A stretch of DNA of 64,000 bases from Terebella lapidaria (lineage: Eukaryota; Annelida; Polychaeta; Terebellida; Terebellidae): positions 8,048,181-8,112,180 of the forward strand of contig OX424570.1 in assembly GCA_949152475.1 (NCBI GenBank). The letters run 5' to 3'. Within the stretch, counting starts at the first letter, position 1. Every line of letters begins with the position of its first letter. Shown here in pieces: positions 36,123 through 47,190 of the stretch. Below the pieces are notes generated by a model, which was not told where the DNA came from, ran no database searches, and saw only the letters and a program-made list of their open reading frames with translations. The position numbers were made by a program, and so were the translations under genes.

Positions 36123-37011
36123 ATCGTAAATGTAACAAGTTTACACTATAATTTCCTCGAAAGAGCGTATTTTGTAGTTAAAACAAATCGTGTCTATATC
36201 AGAAGTAATCTATGTGTGTGATGAACGTTATCTCTGCAGATAGCGACTGTGCTTGATTATGAAACACAGCATTCTATTCTGGGTTGCGCTTATCTTTGCT
36301 TTGTTACCACGCTTTGATGGTAAAGTATATTTAAGGTAATTTGCAGTCATTTTATCAAGCGAAATCAAATTGTTAAATATGTTGTGTTAAGACATATTCT
36401 TGGAATGCAAGAATCTGTAAAGTTCAGGCACTCCTCTTGATAGTTATGCGATAACACGATCAGAAGCTATACACGTCCTGAAGCCGTTGAAACATTTTTT
36501 TCCGTTTTAAAATGTTGCATTTTAAGCTGTTGTCTAAAGCATTGGTTGCAATGATGGTGGGAGATTTATACGTCTCACCCCACATTACCTCGGAGGCAAC
36601 CAACGAGGGCTAGGGGCCTGAAAATTGGGGGATAAATCCCCTAATGGCCTCTAAAGCCCCGTGGCTCAGACCAAAAGTTCGGTTTAGGGGCTATTTTTCG
36701 CCAACTTACGGGAAAAATTATATGACAATTTCACATATGGAAAGCCCGTAAGCCCAATCTGTTCACCCGCCAGTGTAAAACGTATATATATTCACATTCA
36801 ACACCTCGAACCACCATTCCGAAGCTAGAGCATTGTATCATGAGTGCACGAATATCATCCACATTATTCCATCACATGATATAAGATGACAATTTCAGTC
36901 AACACATTTCATTGGTCATGGCCTTCAGACAGAGACTTTTCTATATGGGAAAAGGTTAAAACAATACCATCAGAAGGACTAAATCATGTACGTGTACTTG
37001 CTTGTACACTA

Positions 37012-37408
37012 CAGTGGGGTCCTTTAGTCTTAGGCCACTCTTGAAATATTACCTTTTATGAAACCTATCATTAAAGTATAATTTATTCCACCTAAGTTAT
37101 CTGGTATTTGTTCTTTCAGTCACTTTCATGTATGTAAGCACAAAAGCGTGATTATGCAATATATTATTTGATTGATTTTGGAGGAAAAACACTAATTATT
37201 AATAAATATGTTACATTTCTATATTTATTTAAGTTTTTTGGTAATGTTTTATTTTATCGAAATATACCTTCTGGTGTCACTTTGAGATATATGCCTATAA
37301 AGTACCGACAGAGGATTCATCTTTAGAGTCCGCATGTAATGAAGAAAGTCTTCTATTGCCAATAATGATGAAACTCTCAAGGTGGTCTAAGACTTTTGGA
37401 CACCATTG
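37012..37408. mobile_element. Tc1/mariner-like MITE, copy 2
   Basis: The mirror-arm counterpart of 16,903-17,321, starting CAGTGGGGTCC and ending GGACACCATTG with TA on each side. At 397 bp, terminal mutations and small deletions have accumulated. Confidence 0.8.
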
Positions 37409-37697
37409 TATATGATTCCGGTTTTTGTGTCAAGATTTGCGCTATTTTAAATTTAGTTCCCTCAAAGATAAGGTCGGCGTTGGTATTGTGAAACATACTA
37501 CATCACATGTTGCTGATTAAGTTCAAACATCAAAGAAACTGCGTCCATATCAGTGAATATGATAAGACCGTCAGCGAAAGTGCAATGACGCCATATCTCC
37601 CGCAGAAGATAATCTGTTTGATTTCAAGTGCTGGATTAATGGTCGAAGGATATCAATATGAATGACGTATCAATTTGTTTTATGAAATATTGTTAAT

Positions 37698-37709
37698 TCT
37701 ACAGTTCGG
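37698..37709 (+). repeat. Left terminal inverted repeat of the ISL2EU-like element
   Basis: TCTACAGTTCGG is the exact inverted complement of 43,753-43,764. With the flanking TAAT the identical stretch is 16 bp. Confidence 0.9.
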
Positions 37710-37921
37710 GGATACCCAAATTTGATGTAATTTTGGAACTCTTCAGCGCGTACAAAGTACAAAGAGTGAATTTCCGGTGGGTGTTGTTTATCTAGAGTGA
37801 CAGCTGTGAACCGGTTGACGGTCCCAGAGCTTCGAAATTTTCTTTAAAAACGCGGAATATCCGCGACCGGCTATGACAAAAAGAGACTTGTTTCGCTGGC
37901 TGAAGGGCCAGTAAGCTGTAT

Positions 37922-40839
37922 ATGCCACTTGCACAAGACGACTCAGGGGAAGTGTCTGTGAAGCGGCGCAGGATTCAGACTGCCTCTGGTGAAATCAGGG
38001 TAGGCCTACTGTATATAGGTTCAATTTTGACAATGCCAATGGCATGTATAACTATGATCTACTATAAGGCTGTATGGGCGTACTATGGCCAGCAAAGTTT
38101 GCACAATTATTCTTCAGCTGTACAGGTCACCTGCAATTTCCCATGATATGACAATAAAAGGAAAAATATAGATATATAATGTATAATGTAGATCTATCAT
38201 GTTTTCTATGTTTTTGATTTGTTGCAATGCATTTAATAGTTGTTTTTGTTTGTTATCTAGATAAGGTTTGTGTCATTGCTGATGTTGAAGAGACGAACAC
38301 AAGGCCTCGTTTAACTTGTGTAATATAATTGAAATTTGGTGAGTTTCTTGTGAGTAATTTTTGAAGCTATGCATTACCTTTCATAGTAAACATACTCTAA
38401 TACTTTTTCATGCCTGTGTGCTACTGCCTATTCGACTGGTATGGATTTAGTGTTGAAACTCTTTCTCAACACTTAACGTATTGTTTTTCTGTTTTTATTC
38501 CTCAGTGTTTGCCCGAGCCTTCATCATGCACCTTCACACAAAACCTTGGCGGCCTTCCATCTCTGCAGTCAGGCCACGTCATTGCATATGCCAGCAACAG
38601 ATGCCAGTGGTCTGCGAACCGGCTAGAAAAGTTCATTGAAGACGATAGCTACGAGCTTTTCATGGCAAACCATATAACAGGTGTGAAATGTGTAATAACA
38701 TGTACCATATTGGTCCTATTAGTAGCACAGTGAGCCAAAGCAATACCTCCTGCATCAGCACGCGCAAATATGAGGCCAAACTTGAGGTCAAATTTAAGGA
38801 AATTATTAAATAATATACCTATAGCCTTCGATCCCCTTCATTATGAATCAAATAACATAAATATGTGGATTGGAACACTCCAAGAGTTTATTAGAAAGCT
38901 GTGAAGTGAACTATAAGGATTCGAAAATTGAACATTTCGGGGGGAGATAGGGGGTTGCTCTACTATTAGGGCATGTGCCACTATTGGTACCAATAAGGTG
39001 AACAAAATGAATGCCGTTTGTACAAAGCATTCAATTTGAATAAAATAATGCACAATGCATTTGAAATTTGCATGTACCCTGGAAATTAAATCTAATTACA
39101 GGTGATAATTATGTCTTATTGACAGGCGTGGAGATTTCCAAGCTGTTACATCCCTGCTGACTACTTCTATGTCAAGTGCAGGTGTATACCTGAGCAGCGG
39201 CAAACAGCTGACAAGTACATCATAATTATCGCCCTCACACAGAATGCGTCTGTTGCTTCGGCCTGGTGTACATGTGTGGCTGGGTGAGTAAAATTTTGTT
39301 TGATTTAAATAATTTATGCAAAATATATTAGATTACCGGACGTATTGCCCCAAAACGCGTTACTATCCATTTTGGGTCATTTCTAGGCAAAAAAAAATTT
39401 TCACCCTTTGAAAAATATTTGGACTTATAATATTAAATATTTGGAAACTTTTTGCTGTTTTCGGCACTTTTTTCCTTCATAATGGGAGCTGTCAGAAATG
39501 TACTCATAGAAAGCCTGAAGATAGAGCTTAGATATTGGCACTTTCAAATAGGAAGTCATATATGGCGATTTGTGTGGTGACTTTGAATTTGACCTTCGAT
39601 GACCTTGAAAGGTCAAATCAGTCATTTTTGGGTCGAAAAATGCCCTAATTTGCTTCTACAGACAAAGATATTGCAGATAGAGCTTATGTTTGCATTATGA
39701 GATGCTGCAAGTTTTAATGGTATTCACGATTTCTTGATGAAGTGTTTATATTATGCCAATGGAAGTTTATGCATTGTATCTATATTCATGAATGTATTTG
39801 CAGGTGTGACGGATCCTGCAAGCATGTTGTGGCCTCACTGTTTGCTTTGGCTGACTTCTCTGATCGGCTTAGGGATCGAGCAACAGTGGTTGGGACTGAC
39901 CAAGCATGTGTGTGGAACAAGCCACGTAAAGAGTCTTGTCCAGTTGAGGCATCGGTGCTTGACTTCCGCAAAGATCAGTCGATACCTGCAAGATTGAAAC
40001 GAACAGCTGAAAATTATCAGCCACTGTCTGGGATTTCTGAGGATACGCAGCACAACATCAAAATGTCCTTGTTCCACACCATCAAGCATTCCAGGCCGAA
40101 TGCTGTTGTACTCCAGCTGCACCCAGAAATGGACAAGAACATTGACCCTGACGAAGAGATACCGGTACTCACCCTACTCACCGCAGCAAGCAAGTACAAA
40201 ACTGAGAAAGGCATGACCAGTATCCCGACAAGCCACTTTGATGACTTCAATGATTACATGCGTGGTGTGTACAGTGCCTCTCAGGTCGAGACCTTCGCTG
40301 CATACACACAGTATTTTCAGACATGGTGGAACCAAAGGCAGGGAAGATTGACAGCTAGTCAGATGTTCACGATTACGCGCTTCCGGAAAAATGACCCCAA
40401 AGCGTATTTGCCAAGGAGCGTAATGGAAAAACACGAAGCAAGTGAGCTGAGAAAGTCAAATCCTGAACGTGACCCTCGTGCTTACGGTAGTGCCATGGAG
40501 ACAGTTGCAAGAAATCTTGTGAGGCAAAAACTGTCGAGTAGCCACCGTGAACTCTCCATTGCGGAAGTAGGACTGTTGGTGGATCCAAACTATCCGTACT
40601 TGGCAGCATCACCGGATGGTGTTGTCACTTGTCAGTGTCATGGCAAGAGACTGCTTGAAATCAAGTGCAGTTTCAAACATAGGAACTTGAAGCCAGCAGA
40701 TCTCTTCACACTTCCAGATTTCAAGCAGATCACACTGTCTCAATCGACAGGATTGCCTGAACTGATTGGACACTCAACATGTCTAATGTTTTTTGCAACA
40801 GGGATGATAGGGCGTCAAACTGAAGGGAATAATGTCTGA
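37922..40839 (+). pseudogene. SWIM zinc-finger / YqaJ-type nuclease of the ISL2EU-like element, four exons, frameshifted
   Basis: The proposed exons are 37,922-37,999, 38,506-38,680, 39,126-39,283 and 39,804-40,839, all with GT-AG borders. Exon 3 cannot join both neighbours in frame: HITG continues as VEISKLL and then hits a stop. The frame that gives ADYFYVKCRC and AWCTCVAG is shifted by one, so one indel lies near 39,140-39,165. Exons 3 and 4 together make a SWIM finger (CTC ... CKH). Exon 4 holds the PD-(D/E)xK YqaJ core: GSAME (Glu at 40,498), SPDG (Asp at 40,615) and LEIKC (Glu 40,657, Lys 40,663). The usual YYYQVQ segment after the core is absent, so the C-terminus is truncated or altered. 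Family proteins cut or resect DNA; their role in transposition is not established. Confidence 0.75.
39804..40839 (+). CDS. Main YqaJ exon of the ISL2EU-like element
   Basis: 345 codons open from the acceptor TATTTGCAG to the stop. The first codons complete the SWIM finger (CDGSCKHV). A linker of about 140 residues rich in charged residues follows, then the nuclease core over roughly the last 170. The upstream in-frame ATG at 39,742 lies in the intron and is unlikely to be used. Antisense frames of 61-95 codons over this exon are shadows. Confidence 0.75.
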
Positions 40840-41556
40840 CATCATGGAATTGTGATCTCATAATGTTGCCATAGTCCGATGTGTGTGGCGTTGCTTCTCT
40901 CAGTCTTCCGTTCACATTTAGTTTACCGGTCCTTATGGGCCGATTATAATGTTATTGTGTGCATTTGTTTGTACAGATGGGTACATCTCAAGGTTTATCA
41001 CTTATAGTACATGAACATGTTAAACAAAATTATTGGGTAATCTACACATATTAAAGCAATGCTGTTATTTTTTTCTAACGTGCTGCATAAGTTTCAAAAT
41101 TACTTGATGTGACCATGCATGAATGTTACAATGTATGAATGTAACCTATAAATTGATGAACAAACTCTAGAAAACTTCGTGTTTATTCCTTATTGATTAA
41201 ATCGTGCTTTACGTCTGTGCATGTCTTTTACACATCACTGATGATCATGATATTCATCATGATATTGTTAGAAGTAACCTTAACCTATTCAAAAATTGAT
41301 CAGGAGCATGATGGAATGTTTTATTGCAGTTTATTGCAAGGTATTTATACGAATTGAAAAAACATGATGAAAATATGTATATTCAGCCATTCAAAATACA
41401 GTTTAAACAATAATAGCATTCATAAATAATGAACAAGATTTCATTATGTATAAAGTTGTAAAATCATTCACAGTAATTGTATGTGTATAGCATTAAATGA
41501 CTATGTGAACTTAGACATTTTTTACAAGTGGCAAACCAATGGCTCTTTATGTGAAC
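40840..41556. other. Intergenic space between the convergent ISL2EU genes
   Basis: AT-rich, with no coding. It probably holds both 3' ends: AATAAA on the minus strand near 41,318 and ATTAAA on plus near 41,049 are candidate poly(A) signals. Confidence 0.4.
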
Positions 41557-41594
41557 TTAGACATTTTTTACAAGTGGCAAACCAATGGCTCTTT
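41503..41594 (-). repeat. 46-bp tandem duplication at the transposase 3' end
   Basis: ATGTGAACTTAGACATTTTT begins at 41,503 and 41,549, and the units are identical through GGCTCTTT. The transposase stop codon falls inside this duplication, just after the catalytic Glu, so the duplication may have replaced the original C-terminal coding sequence. Confidence 0.85.
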
Positions 41595-42341
41595 CTACAT
41601 GAATTCGACAATGTGCTATGGACCGAGTGTCTCTGATTTCTGCCGCATTTAATCGCTTTCCTTTGCCAAAACCACATTTCCTAGTGAAAGGTGGAGCAAC
41701 CAGTTTGACTTTTTTTGGTAGTAGAATGTCTTCGATTTGGAAACCTCGGTCTGCCATGACCTCATCGCCATCAGTCAACAAGTCCACTATACCACAGTGC
41801 TTAGTGATGTGCTTGTCTGACACATTCCCACTCCACAGCTTGCTCACGAAGCTGAATGCTCCAGAGGGTGTCACTCCAACTAGTGCTTTGAGAATGTTGT
41901 GAGACTTGTAGCTGGAATATGTTTTGTACTGGGTGTCGGGCATGTGTGGTTTTTGCATAAAGAATTCGGTGCAGTCTATGACGACTCTGGTGTTTCCAAA
42001 TTTGTGTCTCTTGAAAACTTTGGGCATGTGTTTCCTCACTTGGGCTTGAGATGGCCATGTCAGCAGAACCGGTGTCACCAGCTGGTGGATAAGGTGTACC
42101 CATGTGGTAAGAATGCTGCACACCGTACTCTGCGACACACCGTAGAGGTCTCCCACGAAGTGCAATGGAAGGCTCATTCGCATCCAGAGTAGCACCATGA
42201 CATACTCTGTGAACAGTTTGAGCTTTCTTTTGGGACCTGTTTTCCTCCTGTTGCCTTCTTCGTAGGATTTTCGTCCGGCACTATCTGGTCCACACCAGTA
42301 CTTCATTTTCTCAGCTGGCTGTTTGATAGCGTCAAACATAC
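41557..42341 (-). CDS. Catalytic DDE exon of the transposase
   Basis: A continuous frame of 261 codons from the acceptor TTTTTTTCAG. Counting from its first Met, the triad is Asp122, Asp197 and Glu249. Residues about 56-85 form the helix-turn-helix. All catalytic residues of the superfamily are present. Confidence 0.85.
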
Positions 42342-43117
42342 CTGAAAAAAATTATACACATATCATGCATATATTACAGTGTACCTGCATAATGGATAAA
42401 AATTATTCCTGATAATAAATGATAAATTTTACAGAATACAAATTATTAAAAAAATACTTTAGTGTACTGTAGCTATTTTGAATAGGCCATTTCGTTTTAA
42501 TACACGCACACTGCACTCTAAATCAACAGGATTTATAAAATACAGTATATGGTGAGCAATAAACATGATAAAGCATAGATCTCAAAGGCAATGAGGACAG
42601 TGTTCTATGACAATATACAGTCATGTACCTGTTGACAGTTATGTACCTGTTAGAATGTCGCGGGCTGGTATTCCAGTGTAGTAATTGACATTCTTATCAT
42701 TTGACGTTATGATGACTTGCAGCTTATCAGAGATACTTGGTTCTGTTTTGTTTTCAAGGCAGGTGATGTCTTTCATGGTCAAGACAGTCTGTGTCGAACA
42801 GTCTTTCACATCGGGTATTTTGAAACTGCTGGAATTGATGGAGTACTTGTGGTCTTCAATGGAAGGGGTAATAGCTGGAAACAAGTGTTTTTAAAGTTTA
42901 AATTCTACTAAGTTGATATCAAGTCAAATGTCACATGGCTTAACTATTTTCGAAAAACAATTTTAAGTTAAATTTTTTTTCATATAATTTATTTCAGGAA
43001 TTAGGATAAATGGCAAATGCACATAAACCTCTACATGTATTTGTAAAATGTATTGAAAATGTGCTGAGTAGCCTATCGTATCAGGCATAATACATGTAGA
43101 TGAAACATAGACCCCAC

Positions 43118-43594
43118 CTGTGATTTTTTTGGCTTCAGATTTTTCTGTACAATCACAAGGTACAACTTCATGGGCAGCTACGTCCCCTCGATGAGTGACC
43201 ATCTTCACAAGGCGAATTTTTTCTTGCTTGGGGCAAATCTTTCAGCTTCTGTGGACTCAGTGGGTTGTGCATGCAGCTTGGCTGATAGGCTGTTGGCATT
43301 GTTGCGAACTCTCAGAGGCTGTTTAAAATTGTTGTGAGGGAACAGCTCTGGTCTGGGGTGGTTCTCTGTCACACAACCTTCAACAAAGTGCCTGGAACAT
43401 ATCCTCGTCCATTTGCTTATATCTGACATGGAAAAATCAGCCCGTCTCATTAGCCTAATCCAGGCCCGCCTCTCGCGAAAGTCCCTTGGAAAAGACAGGA
43501 AAGTCACTCCCTTCATCCACGGATATTTCTCCAGCTGCTGCCATTTTTTGGAATTAGATGTACATCCTGGCACGGCACAATGATAAAATACCAT
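43118..43594 (-). CDS. THAP exon of the transposase
   Basis: The first ATG at 43,594 is followed directly by FYHCAVPGC, the expected N-terminal position of a THAP finger. The C2CH set and the WIRLM helix are present. The exon splits into two overlapping open frames because of the one-base difference in the A run. Confidence 0.8.
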
Positions 43595-43752
43595 CTCTTG
43601 CTAAATACGGCCACAGACAGACACAATTTTCAGTGTAACGAACACCTGAACTGAAGACGTCAAGTCAGAATGACAGTTGCTAATGAAAACACACCTACTT
43701 CCGGTTGTCAAGGCTAAACTTTTTTGCCTCCACTACTGGAGATCGCGTAATT

Positions 43753-43764
43753 CCGAACTGTAGA
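43753..43764 (-). repeat. Right terminal inverted repeat of the ISL2EU-like element
   Basis: CCGAACTGTAGA, exact inverse of the left end. The flank continues ATTATCAG, as in the empty site. Confidence 0.9.
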
Positions 43765-44560
43765 ATTATCAGAGGCTTAACAAAGCAGAGTATATGTCAA
43801 AAGCCGATAAAATATAATATACACTACATTCGCACCATAAGTCTAAACGATTATATTCTGGAATAAAAGGTAGCCTCCAATGTATGTTTCAACATATCTA
43901 TCAGTAATCGATCAATCTTCCATTTTCTCTTATTTCAAACATATTTTTTTTCAGAATACAAATGGGAACGTGATATGTGTATTTACGGTTCGAACTGTTG
44001 TGCTTCAGTCAAAACACTACCAGATCAACAACCCATACTGATGATAAAATGGAATGATCAACACGGATCAGATCGAAATTAGAAATCAAAGAACCTAGGA
44101 TTTGCTGCCTGCCAAGAACTGAACAGACGTTAAGAAAGAGAAGTCTGGGTGCCACCGTCAGGACTTCTGTGATTGACAGTCTCATGATCACAGACTACAG
44201 ACCTTCTTAGTTCCTATGTCACTCGCAAATATTCCATCAGAATTCAATTAGATGGAACCAGATAATAAAACGAAAGAATTACAATTTCTTGAAAGTTTAT
44301 CATGTATTGCAACAGCGACCTAGTTTTCAATCTGTCGTCATCTTGACAAGAAATTTGTTTTGGATTGATGAAATTTACATTACATTCTCCATAACCTATC
44401 TTGGGTGGAACCCTAGTTCCTTTGTATGCCGTTTTTGAACAATCATTCTAGCCAATTTTTTTGGCGATTCATCCGTCACAATATTCAATTTGGAACATTT
44501 TCAAACTGATCTCGAAATCGGTTGAATATTAGTATTTTTGAAACATTTTAAATGTTTCAA
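43765..44560 (-). repeat. Right-arm segment beyond the ISL2EU insertion (mirror of 15,100-16,570)
   Basis: Matches 16,570 down to 16,050 and then 15,357 down to 15,100 on the other strand. It skips the tandem family R insertion and so provides that insertion's empty site at about 44,300 as well. Confidence 0.85.
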
Positions 44561-45345
44561 AAATACTATTATTATATTTTTACCTTTAATGAGTATTCGA
44601 AATTATCTCGTTAAAATTATTTGAGATGTAAAATAGTGTCGTTTTGGTTGCGCAGACATAACAATCAACAATTCATTTCAGTACATATCATAACGGATAA
44701 GCTTAGACTGTACAGTATATCGCAGTTACTGTACAGGCACACACCCACGTATAACCGATGTGAATCGCTCGTGTGGTGCAGCGGTAGATTTTTTTAGAAA
44801 CCACCAACAGCTGGACACTACATGTACATTTCCCCGTGCAGCAGCCACAATTCATATTGATTTATTATCGAGAACACTGACACAGGAGGACTGTGCGAGG
44901 CGAGACAAATCTGATCCGTCATGTCGACATCACGAGGAAAATTTTTGTGGAGTTGTTAGCAAGATCACAAGTTATGAAACAACTTCGTTTCGACTCGGAT
45001 GCACATCATGACAGCTATTGCTAAAGTGATTGTTGGTGAATGAGGATCGTTGGTTTCCAGAACTACACAGTGTGTGTGGTGTCTACCTCCGGATTGTTCT
45101 GTTACCATGTCTGTTCGTGGAATTGTCAGTCTATATCGCACTTCTATGCTTTGTTTACATCTGCGTGTGATGGATACAGTTCCTGTATATACGCTAGAAC
45201 CGCCTGTTCAAATGAGCAAAATTCCGCTGAGGACTGGTTATTTTCATTACATTTGATGTGTTTCATTCAGTTAGTTTAGCATGTTTAATATGAAATATAG
45301 TTTTCAAAAAATATTGCATACATTCGAAGGCAGCAGCTTTAACGA
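44561..45345. other. Non-coding; diverged family A core and a short inverted repeat
   Basis: 44,755-44,950 contains the ACCAACAGCTGGACACTACA core of family A. 45,005-45,070 is the inverted match of 19,720-19,785. Short frames here show no recognisable domain. Confidence 0.45.
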
Positions 45346-45349
45346 GATA

Positions 45350-46105
45350 AACCCTCATCTTGGTTCCCTCCAAAAACATATCACCAATCCTGTTGAGAGG
45401 CATCACGTCACATATATTTCCGATTGGGTAGGAAAACACCAACAGGATAAAATCGCAAGCCAGTGTTGGCGTTAACTGCCCGTAACGCCTTGGACGGGAC
45501 TCGGTTTGATACCAGATAATCCAATGTAATGGCCCGTGGATGGTGAAGACTATGGGAATGAGATATTACATAGTTCAGTGCACAGAACCAATGGGAAAAT
45601 AACACGAAGCATGAATCTTGCAGATAGCGTGAGGCCAATCCAGAATATGATCTATGCTATATTCCCTTTCGTATATCTAATCAGACGAATCGATCAAAAA
45701 TAACTCCAGTGATTGTGACATCCAATCTTGATTTCAACTCTTCTATCAAAAAAATTGGACAATCTTCATAACTTTAGAAAATTGGACAATCTTCATAACT
45801 TTAGAAATTTCTCAGAATATGCATAGGCTTACATCTAATTCTTCTGAAATACTATCTAAGCAAACAAATCTATCTAAGATAACTCGAGTGAATGTGACAT
45901 CCATCATTGATTTCAACTTATCTATCTATAAATAGACAATCTTCGACCAGTAACTCTCTCACTTCTCTCACAAAATATAAATCTCTCAGAATTCGAATAC
46001 ATGGTTCTTCTGAATTACTCTGTTGTAAGCAATACGCTCTTCATAATTGGCCTATGGGAACACAGTGCTCGCATGCAGAGCTTAGATTTTATATCATAAG
46101 CATAC
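45350..46105 (-). repeat. Right-arm segment (mirror of 10,740-10,900 and 11,850-12,270)
   Basis: Collinear in reverse with the left arm except for the reverse-transcriptase fragment, which is missing here. A 31-bp tandem duplication (TTGGACAATCTTCATAAC) lies at 45,760-45,825. Confidence 0.7.
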
Positions 46106-46109
46106 AGTA

Positions 46110-46729
46110 ATGGTCCTATTCACAGAATTTCCCGCCACTGATCACAAGAGTGCCGACCAATCACAGCTGCGCGCAGTAATGGTAATAAACAAATCCGCAG
46201 TGTCCAGTTTATCGCACATTTTCTCATCATAGACGGCAATACCGATTTTATTTAACCCAGATGCCCCATTATCTACAACAAGGCTGTATGGAAATAATGG
46301 TTTCTAAGCAATATGATCACCAAAAACGGGCGATGCGAGTTTGGTCAGAATGTCAACACAGTATTGGGGAAATCCCAGTAAGGGAAACTCGGGCCAGTGA
46401 CCATGGTGTTCCTCGCGCTGTGTTTGTAAACAAATAGTTGTGGCTACTCAGTAAAATGATTTTACTGGCAAGGTTGGTCTCAACGGGGGAAAGGATGGGT
46501 TCAAAGGTATTTTTTCCCGAAAATATCAGCGAATGTCACAAAATGTCAGGTTTCTTTTTGGCCTGAACACTATATATCATGCGTGTCACACGACATTTTG
46601 AGTGGTTTCGGTACACATGGTCAGGCTGGGATTTCCACCAGATCCACCGAAGATTGCGCGCAGCTGCGATTGGTCAGTTTGAACTACGGAATTTGCCGAC
46701 TTCTAGTAGGGGTCTGTGAATAGGACCAT
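46110..46729. mobile_element. 620 bp element with perfect 17-bp terminal inverted repeats
   Basis: ATGGTCCTATTCACAGA at 46,110-46,126 is the exact inverse of 46,713-46,729. The corresponding place in the left arm (about 10,735-10,750) lacks this block. No transposase is encoded. The target duplication is unclear because the flanks have diverged, so I leave the superfamily open. Confidence 0.75.
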
Positions 46730-46734
46730 TCGAA

Positions 46735-47190
46735 GTGCCGTATAAACAACTGTATTCCACACCCTGTCTGCCCCACACCCTGTTTCATTTTACGTTTCCT
46801 GTTGTCGTCATCGGGTTCTGGTTGTATTAGTAGTGATGGATTGATACTTCCATTCGTTGTAATAATATTGATCCTTTGGTGAGCTTGAAGTAGATTGTCG
46901 AAAGAACTCTTAGTTAAAGGAAAACCGGCAAGATGGACCTTAGATTTTGTGAATTTGTGTATTCTGCATTCTTAGGAATTCAATTTGGCCCGGGATGGCA
47001 TTTTATGAATTGGTGTATTCTGTATTGAATTTCTTAGGAACTCGATTTGGTCTGAGATGATATCAGGTGTTGATATATGTGCAAGTACCTCAAGTTATGG
47101 GAATCGGCCAGCCACTCGTACATGACAAATCAAAGAATATTTCCTTCAATATATTATACATCTAAGGTCTCTCTAGATCGGAGAATGTAT
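46735..47190 (-). repeat. Right-arm segment including a family R copy (mirror of 9,690-9,950)
   Basis: 46,735-46,865 is a diverged and internally deleted family R unit in plus orientation. 46,830-47,080 matches 9,690-9,930 inverted. Confidence 0.6.

Larger units (their letters stand above)
32735..37008 (-). repeat. Inner right arm (mirror of 17,336-19,600)
   Basis: The collinear pairs are listed under the left arm. Insertions specific to this side are the reverse-transcriptase fragment with surrounding sequence at 35,100-36,195 and about 200 bp at 36,575-36,780 with the CCTCGGAGGCAACC block. No protein gene is supported; the 78- and 89-codon frames are not conserved between arms. Confidence 0.75.
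41557..43594 (-). pseudogene. THAP-domain DDE transposase of the ISL2EU-like element, three exons, one frameshift
   Basis: The proposed exons are 43,594-43,118, 42,874-42,647 and 42,341-41,557, with GT-AG introns all in phase 1. Exon 1 encodes a THAP finger (CAVPGC ... ICSRHF, then the conserved ...RPELFP) that would bind the terminal repeats. Exon 1 fits the phase only if one base is restored in the six-A run at 43,217-43,222; as written the frame stops at 43,205. Exon 3 encodes a helix-turn-helix (LHFVGDLYGVSQSTV) and a DDE_Tnp_4-type domain with Asp in VIDCTE, Asp in MADRGF and Glu in HVERAI. The protein ends about 11 residues after this Glu, whereas family members continue. Expected length is about 495 residues. 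Confidence 0.85.
37698..43764. mobile_element. ISL2EU (IS4EU)-like DNA transposon, ~6.07 kb, both ends present
   Basis: The ends are TCTACAGTTCGG at 37,698 and CCGAACTGTAGA ending at 43,764. Each is bordered by AATT (37,695-37,698 and 43,764-43,767), read either as a 4-bp AATT or, as usual for ISL2EU, a 2-bp AT duplication. The palindrome partner at about 16,560-16,580 reads GGTAATTATCAG on the minus strand with no insertion: the empty site. Inside are a SWIM-YqaJ nuclease gene on plus and a THAP-DDE transposase gene on minus, converging. The pairing of a DDE transposase with a YqaJ nuclease defines the ISL2EU superfamily. Both genes carry a frameshift, so this copy appears non-autonomous unless these are sequencing errors. 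Confidence 0.9.

Noticed and set aside
37873..37914. Short frame MTKRDLFRWLKGQ as a SAP-domain first exon
   Set aside because: It resembles the start of a SAP helix but ends at a stop, and the only usable acceptor would give an intron too short to splice.
39742..39803. ATG at 39,742 as start of the YqaJ protein
   Set aside because: It precedes a strong acceptor (TATTTGCAG), and the upstream exon completes the SWIM finger, so these bases are intronic.
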